Origin: Xanthostigma xanthostigma
Lineage: Eukaryota > Arthropoda > Insecta > Raphidioptera > Raphidiidae
Assembly: GCA_963575645.1 (NCBI GenBank)
Contig: OY754470.1
Coordinates: 49,383,201 to 49,447,200, forward strand
DNA: 64,000 nt
Direction of reading: 5' to 3'
The notes beneath the pieces are model-generated. The model had not been told where the DNA came from. It did no database searches and saw only the letters and a program-made list of their open reading frames with translations. Positions 58,470 through 64,000 of the stretch are shown piece by piece (positions within the stretch are counted from its first letter, which is position 1; every line of letters starts with the position of its first letter). The position numbers and the translations under genes were made by a program.

Positions 58470-59772
58470 AATCTAGGTGTCAACATGGTTTTTGTAAATC
58501 TAGATCAACCGAAACAGCGATATATCAATTTATAAATAGAATTTCAGAGCAGTTAAATAAAAAACTTCACTGCGCAGCAATATTTTGCGACTTTTCTAAA
58601 GCGTTTGATCTTGTGGATCATGAAATACTATTAGACAAATTAGAAAAGTATGGTTTCAGAGGAGAGAGTCATTCATGGATTGCGTCATATTTAAGTGTAG
58701 GTCACAGAGAATATATGTATGTGATCATTATTCTGATCCTAAAGCAGTATACACGGGGGGTGTGCCCCAAGGATCGGTATTGGGACCAGTTTTATTTCTG
58801 CTTTACATAAATGATATTCCAAATTGCATTAAATCAGCTACTGAAGTAATAATCTATGCTGACGATACTACTATCTTACTTACAGCCCCCACTGTGGAAA
58901 AACTTCAACAAAATGCATCTTTCGCTTTAGCAGACATAAAAATGTGGTGCGAAAATAACAAATTAATTTTAAATGAAGGAAAAACCAAATTCATGCGTTT
59001 CAAAACTACGCAATCCAGAAATGACTCTGCCGTCGGAATTTCTACAAACGGTCACCTAATAAAAAATATCGATGCTACTAAATTTCTAGGAATTACTATC
59101 CAGTACGCTTTAAAATGGGATTGTCATAATACAAATATATGCAAAAAACTGTCTCGATATGTGTATGTCATGAGAAAAGCTCAACATTCATTTTCCAATA
59201 AAGATATTTTAAAGTCGATTTATTATGGTCATGTCTATCCTCTGTTAAGGTATGGTATTGTTGTGTGGGGATATAACGCTTCTTCTACACGGATTTTTAT
59301 TAAACAGAAGGCCATTATACGTGCAATGTTCAAAATAAAAAAATATGACTCTTGTAAACAATTTTTTGTCAGAGAAAAAATTATGACAATACCTTGCATC
59401 TTTATTTTCCATGCGTTAATTTATGCACACCATAACAAATCCAATTATTCTTTAGCAGAGGATGGTCATGATCATGATACTCGTCTTAAAAATTACATAA
59501 AATTACCTATGGCAAGTCTTGATATTTTCAAGTTTTGCCCACTGAATTTCTCAGCAGCTCTTTATAATAAACTACCTGTGAGTTTTAAAATTAATGAAAT
59601 AAAGGTTTTCAAGAAAAAGATAAAGAATTTTTTACTGGAAAATGCATTTTATAATGTAAATCAATTCATAGATTATTTTAAATAATTTTTGTTTTCCAAA
59701 ATTTTTTGACGTGTCACATAGATCATTTGTATCTCTACTGACAATAAATGCTATCTTATCTTATCTTATCTT
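58470..59772 (+). pseudogene. CR1/jockey-like reverse transcriptase, 5'-truncated, with pentanucleotide tail
   Basis: From about 58470 one frame reads HGFCKSRSTETAI and IFCDFSKAFDLVDHEIL (RT motif A). A frameshift near 58720 moves to the frame that ends at 59685: GGVPQGSVLGPVLF, the catalytic YADD (residues 61-64 of the 336-residue frame), NEGKTKFMRF, FLGITI and a complete C-terminal region. After the stop, AATAAATGCT runs into an (ATCTT)n tail at about 59750-59772, the usual 3' end for such elements. The endonuclease and ORF1 are missing. It copies itself into DNA by target-primed reverse transcription in intact family members; this copy is dead. Confidence 0.85.
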
Positions 59773-59914
59773 ACTTCTACCTATTAATAATTTGACGATT
59801 TAAACGTCCAATAGCACTAAATGTTTTTTGTGAATACCTAATCAGACTATTAATTTATTTATTAGTACAATCTACATGTTAAATATTATTGGCTCTTTAT
59901 GAATACGACCCTTA

Positions 59915-60880
59915 GTATATTTACATCAAAATTTTTGTTTTTGTCTGTAGAACATATACATTTTTTATGTGCAGCTACGTAAAAAATTATGTAAATACTT
60001 TTTTTTACAAAAAAAAAGTGGCAGTCAGTTTCGCATTATTCATGTTCGTTAAATAAAAATAATATATTCTTTTTGTCTTTTTTTTATTTAAAATCAGTAC
60101 CGTATTTTAACATTCATGCTGTTCATTTTGATAATTAATTACGTATCCTTAAGCGAACCGGTTTTATAGAGAAATGTAAATTAAATTATTTACATTTTTA
60201 TGTAGCTAAAGAAGTGACTCCATCTTTATTCCGTCCACATCAACCTGTTTCTGTGCGCTTTTATTTAATATGTGTGTGCGTGTGTACGTGACGTAACACT
60301 AAATACAAAAACATCGTTCGTTAAACAAATGTTTTTATACTATATAGTATGTCTGCAAATTAAAGGGTAGGCTTCAGTGACTACAATAAAAACACCAAGG
60401 CTATAACCACAGACAGACAAAGATTGAAAATCGTTGTCAGAAAACAAGACCAATGTCAAGTTTCGTAGGTATATTGTAATTTATAAACGCTCGTCAATTT
60501 AGTTGAGCATTCCCTTGCAGAAATTCAATGTGCTTGTAATATACAATTACAACGGATTCTATACGTGCGTGAATTTTGACAAATTATTTTTTTTTACCGC
60601 GAAACAGATAAATTTTTGTGAATGCAACTGACTTCGCGAAGCTATTTCGTGCGGGTTATTTTCCACAATTAAGCAGGAGTACACATTTTTTAAATTGATT
60701 TCTAGGTTCTTTGGTCTCTAAATAATCAAAAACAAAAAAAATTCACCGGTTTTTTAGAGGGTTATGCCACTTTGAAAGAAGTGAGATTCTAAACATAAAA
60801 AAATATCCTGAGATAAACGAGCTAAACAGGAGTTATATTTATAAATTAAATATTTTTTTAATTTACGGGAGTCGGCTTGT
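59915..60880. other. Unclassified AT-rich DNA
   Basis: Nothing supported. Confidence 0.5.
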
Positions 60881-60884
60881 CACC

Positions 60885-61485
60885 GAGAACACCGCAGCCT
60901 CTTGGGCTTATTGTGCTATCTTCCAATCTCTTATATCACTCGATCCAGTATCCTCGTTCCTTGCACTAGCTTGTGCAGTCCGTGGACTGGGTGATTGATA
61001 TAATCTTCTGGACTCATTCTACATTGTCCACAAATGATCTGTCTTCTACGATCCAAAGCCTTGCTTTCACAAAAAATATGATACGCTATTTCCGTCTCCT
61101 TATTGCACTGTCCTGCACTTTAAATCCCCGTTAAACAGTCCGATTCTTTGGAGGTGTCCTTTCAGGGCACAATGTCCCGTCAGGAGGACTACCACGAGAC
61201 GAAAGTTGTTTCTACTGAGTTGTAGTAGTTTTTCATGGGATGGTCCATGTCGCTTCCCGGAAATTTGATTCCAGTATGTCTTGTACTTATTTTTGATCCA
61301 TTCCCTTATTTGACTCCGTACTGGGCACTCCCTCCTCCTTTCCTCGCCAACTCATCGATTCCAGAGTGTCCCGGCACACACACTAAAGTTACTTTGCTGT
61401 GTTCTTCCAGAACTCCAAGTTCACTTATACATTCCCAAATCAGCTCTGATGTTAGCAATTGCTTTCAGTGACGCCTGACTGTTTT
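60885..61485 (-). pseudogene. LINE RNase H and C-terminal region, decayed
   Basis: The minus strand reads NSQASLKAIANIRADLG, then in another frame EHSKVTLVCVPGHSGIDEL, the RNase H motif (VPGHSGI) of I/jockey-type retrotransposons. It continues in a third frame with LLQLSRNNFRLVVVLLTGHC and a Cys/His-type end. At least two frameshifts and a stop separate the pieces. The 3' end matches the fragment at 15183-15300 (plus strand). Confidence 0.7.
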
Positions 61486-61552
61486 ATGCAATACGGAGCC
61501 GTTTCCCCTTCCTCCCTATTCTTTTCGTATGCACAATGTAGTGATATTTGTA

Positions 61553-62075
61553 TAATGGTGGCACTTCACATGGCTATTTGTGTTCGCTATTGGGTGTTTG
61601 TTGTATTTGGCAAAATATATGACGTTCAAGGCAAACATGCAAATAGAGGCAAATACGACCATCCACATATGGCAGTCAAATAACAAACACACAAACATTT
61701 GATAGCAGAACGCAAGGTTCAAAATTTCAGGAATTTTAGCACTGTTTCATTGTCCCAATTAATTTTCAATAGTAATTGTTACAGTTCTCGCTCACAGCAC
61801 AGAAACAAAAATAGTGCACGTCTGTACAGGTTCACGGCGCGTGCGCTTCTGGATATGGCCATTGTGTGGCCGGTTTATTTGCGTATTTGTCTATTTGACT
61901 CCTTTGATGTGCCTCGAAAAACCGACAAGCGCACGGTAACGCGTATTTGGTATTGGTCTTATTTTTGTCAAATAAGACTTACACTTTGTCAAATAGACTG
62001 TCCACACATGTTAATTGTTTGCAAATATGCCAAGTACACAAATACAAATAGCCATTTGAAGTGCTGGCATAAGAA
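61553..62075. repeat. Inverted-repeat element
   Basis: GGCACTTCACATGGCTATTT and the following 50 bp recur inverted at about 62010-62070 (CAAATAGCCATTTGAAGTGC). Frames inside are not recognised. Confidence 0.55.
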
Positions 62076-62894
62076 ATATAACAAATAGAAAGTAAAATGA
62101 ATCACTTTTTACGTAAATGTGACAATAATTCCTATTTGAAAGCGTTTGGACCGTGTCAGTGATTTTTAAACTTGAGCGGTACATCGTAACGTCAATCGAT
62201 CAAATGAAATATTAGTTTGCGTTTAATATTAATGCCGGCGAACGTTTTGATAAACGGACACACTTTACATACGTAATAATATGTGTGTACATGAGGGAAC
62301 CTATTCATAACGGTCACCGGTTAGAGAGAATGTAACCTTGCTTGGCTGCAGGGTCCTTTCACGTTAGGATAATTTATTCCTGTGACATATAGACCTATAC
62401 AAGTAATTCTTCTCTTTTCTACCCAAAATACCCGACGACGATACACAATGTGTACATAGATGTTAACATACAGGGTGTTAAGAAAAGGGTCCAAGAATTT
62501 GCGAATGTTGTTCATGCAACGTGTACTGCATGCGTGGCTTAGCACAGAACTGAATGAGTGCAATGAGGAAAATATACGCAAAATAATTAGGGTGACAAAG
62601 ATAGAATGCAGCCGTGACTAATTAAATTAATTATCGTGGTTTTTAAGCATGAAAAAAGGACACAGCAATCACTGATCCAGTCATAAATTGACTTGTCGGT
62701 TCTGGGATTAGAATCTGAGAAATCAAGCTCTATAGAGTGCTTAGGGAAGGTGTGGATATTGCGGTTTTGCATAATTTTGAGTAGAAATCCGTGGTGTAGT
62801 TAGATTTTTTATTTTTATATAAACACATGGTTTGTTTAGTATTGAAAAATATTTGTTTCTATATTTTTTTGTCAACAGTTTTGACGATTTTATT
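62076..62894. other. Unclassified region
   Basis: ACAGGGTGTTAAGAAAAGGG at 62470 looks like a repeat terminus. No gene. Confidence 0.4.
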
Positions 62895-63080
62895 ACACCC
62901 TTGTGCTTCGAATCCCGACGGGGACAGATGTGGCTGGGTCTTTTTCCTGCTGCCGAGAAACCGTAATTCTTATACCGGCCATATTGTTGAGGTTTCCCAT
63001 GGTTTCCCTCAATAATTCCAGATAAATGTTCAGATGATTCCTTATTCAAGACCATGGGCGATTACCTGTCAATTTCCTGT
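62895..63080 (+). repeat. SINE-like repeat
   Basis: A box B-like GCTTCGAATCCCGACGGG is followed by a conserved tail (ATACCGGCCATATTGT, TTTCCCATGGTTTCCC, CAGATAAATGTTCAGATGAT) characteristic of tRNA-derived SINE tails in insects. The tRNA head upstream is not clear. Confidence 0.45.
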
Positions 63081-63495
63081 TTTCAAAATTTGTTTACCTT
63101 ATTCTAATGTTCTAAGATTCCATCAGTCGCCCATTGCTATTAATTAGTTGAAATTGAAAAATGTAGAAAATGACGGGAATTGTGATAGATGGTAAAATAG
63201 TAATGGTGCGAATGGCGTCAGTTATGATAAAGTCGACAAACGGACGTTAAACGCATTATTATTATTACACCCTTGTGCCTTCATTTTAGTTTTCGTAGAT
63301 TGTAACAAAAATACAATTAAGAGAAAATTTTGTTTAATAATCACTGAAAAGAAAATTGAAAGAGGGGGTGTTTCGATAAAAAAAAAATAAAATACCGATT
63401 TAATGTTTTTATTTTATAAAATACGAAGAATTTATCAAATCTAAAGACATGCTTATTTAAGACGCTTACGTAGTACTTATTTAATAATAATTATT
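63081..63495 (-). other. 3' UTR and downstream flank of the protease gene
   Basis: Directly after the protease stop codon (minus strand) AT-rich sequence contains AATAAA at about 63408-63415, a likely polyadenylation signal, giving a 3' UTR of about 80-100 nt. Nothing else is recognised to 63081. Confidence 0.45.
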
Positions 63496-63711
63496 TTAAT
63501 GATTATAACGCAATAATATAAATGATAATATAAATAACCACCAGTAGTTGATGAACGTTGGGTTAGATCCACTCGTTTTTTCGTCAATCCAACAACCGTA
63601 GCCCGCTACTTTAGTGAATATTGATGGATACTTCCACATTCCGCAGTAGCTCCGCCACGATAAAACCCCTGTCAACTCTTTGTCACAGATTAAAGGAGTT
63701 CCGCCGCTTCC
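63496..63711 (-). CDS. Trypsin-like serine protease (or inactive homologue), last exon
   Basis: The minus frame of 71 codons plus stop reads GSGGTPLICDKELTGVLSW, SYCGMWKYPSIFTKVAGY and WIDEKT. This is the C-terminal end of an S1 domain: the active-site Ser loop, the SW strand, the Cys220 region and the final PxIFTKVAxYxxWI helix. The exon starts after TAATTAG. In place of the usual GDSGGP it has GSGGTP, so Asp194 is replaced and a Thr inserted, which suggests an altered or inactive protease unless the preceding exon supplies part of the loop. A hydrophobic tail (WWLFILSFILL) ends the protein and could anchor it. The His and Asp exons are not recognised in this window. Confidence 0.8.
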   Translation of the reverse strand, partial: GSGGTPLICDKELTGVLSWRSYCGMWKYPSIFTKVAGYGCWIDEKTSGSNPTFINYWWLFILSFILLRYNH

Positions 63712-64000
63712 CTAATTATACAAAATTCATGAAATCCGGCCTATTTTTAGACGTTTTAAGTTTATATACAGAAAATGCAGACATTCCATCTTCATGTTCT
63801 GTTTACAAGTTTGTGAATAATCACCCTTCAAGAATTACATCTCGATAATTTAAAAAAGAGAGGCGGTGTCTTTTACACTACACACTGCAGAAGTACATAC
63901 ACACACTCAGCTCTGAGCTCATTTTAATATGTTTCTGATCTTATATTATTCGCATTTCGGATAAATTATAAAGTTAAACAAAAGCTTAACAATAATAATG
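63712..64000 (-). other. Probable intron of the protease gene
   Basis: Upstream of the protease exon the minus strand has stops in the protease frame and no second S1 motif. It is taken as intron running off the window. Confidence 0.4.

Larger units (their letters stand above)
57854..59914. mobile_element. Harbinger-like TIR element containing a LINE
   Basis: The ends GGGGCCGTATTCATAAAGAC (57857) and inverse ...TTTATGAATACGACCC (59911) are flanked by TTA on both sides. The 3-bp TTA duplication and GGGCCNTATTCA-type ends suggest PIF/Harbinger. No Harbinger transposase is seen; the interior is filled by a PLE remnant and a LINE. Confidence 0.6.

Noticed and set aside
58613..58810. Separate small gene at the start of the RT
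   Set aside because: It is the upstream part of the same RT (FSKAFDLVDHE), separated by a frameshift.
61235..61471. 78-residue plus-strand frame
   Set aside because: Shadow of the minus-strand RNase H/C-terminal LINE remnant.
63621..63848. 75-residue plus-strand frame
   Set aside because: Antisense to the serine protease exon.

Overview
This window is AT-rich, intron/intergenic-type DNA from an arthropod, most likely an insect. The evidence is the repeat content: Penelope-like elements (PLEs), Lep1-type non-autonomous Helitrons with a GTTT microsatellite and CTAG 3' end, pogo/Tigger, hAT and Harbinger-like DNA elements, and CR1/jockey-type non-LTR retrotransposons with short tandem-repeat tails. 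Lep1-type Helitrons are best known from Lepidoptera but are not exclusive to them, so I do not name an order. There are no operons and no bacterial or viral genes. Almost every open reading frame is a chance frame or a decayed transposon gene.

Host genes are sparse. The one clear case is the last coding exon of a trypsin-like serine protease (or inactive homologue) on the minus strand at 63496-63711; its upstream exons are not recognised and probably lie beyond the right edge. Two weaker minus-strand candidate exons are at 27771-28131 (good splice acceptor, truncated by a Tigger terminus) and 57380-57550. A textbook-looking recursive splice site (polypyrimidine, CAG, GTAAGT) on the plus strand at 48986-49006 suggests the window may lie inside a very long intron.

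Layout. 0-10 kb: an inverted repeat element, two family-D PLEs (the second split by a Helitron and by a MITE), and a family-A PLE. 10-17 kb: a SAP-domain exon fragment inside inverted repeats, a large inverted repeat, a hAT MITE, a LINE 3' end and a 933-bp long-TIR element. 17-24.5 kb: PLEs of families B and C, an RT fragment, and a TIR element with an iterated motif. 25-32.5 kb: a near-perfect 866-bp palindrome, a hAT nested in a pogo/Tigger element, a PLE in a PLE, and an RT fragment. 33-46 kb: hairpins, three Helitrons or Helitron parts, a minisatellite and a tRNA-like SINE. 46-57 kb: three copies of one interspersed repeat, and a PLE with a GIY-YIG endonuclease gene nested in a Helitron. 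56.7-62 kb: three LINE remnants, one of them inside a Harbinger-like element.

The most interesting system is the set of short PLE-derived inverted elements. At least four families (A-D) share one architecture: two inverted pseudo-LTR arms, a family-specific extension of about 30 bp on the outer end of one arm only, target-site duplications of 8-15 bp, and a hammerhead-ribozyme-like motif in each arm (CTGANGA plus one base, a stem, then GAAACGTH with a complementary flanking stem I). Several copies are reduced to little more than the two arms, and some arm junctions fall at or next to the predicted ribozyme cleavage triplet.
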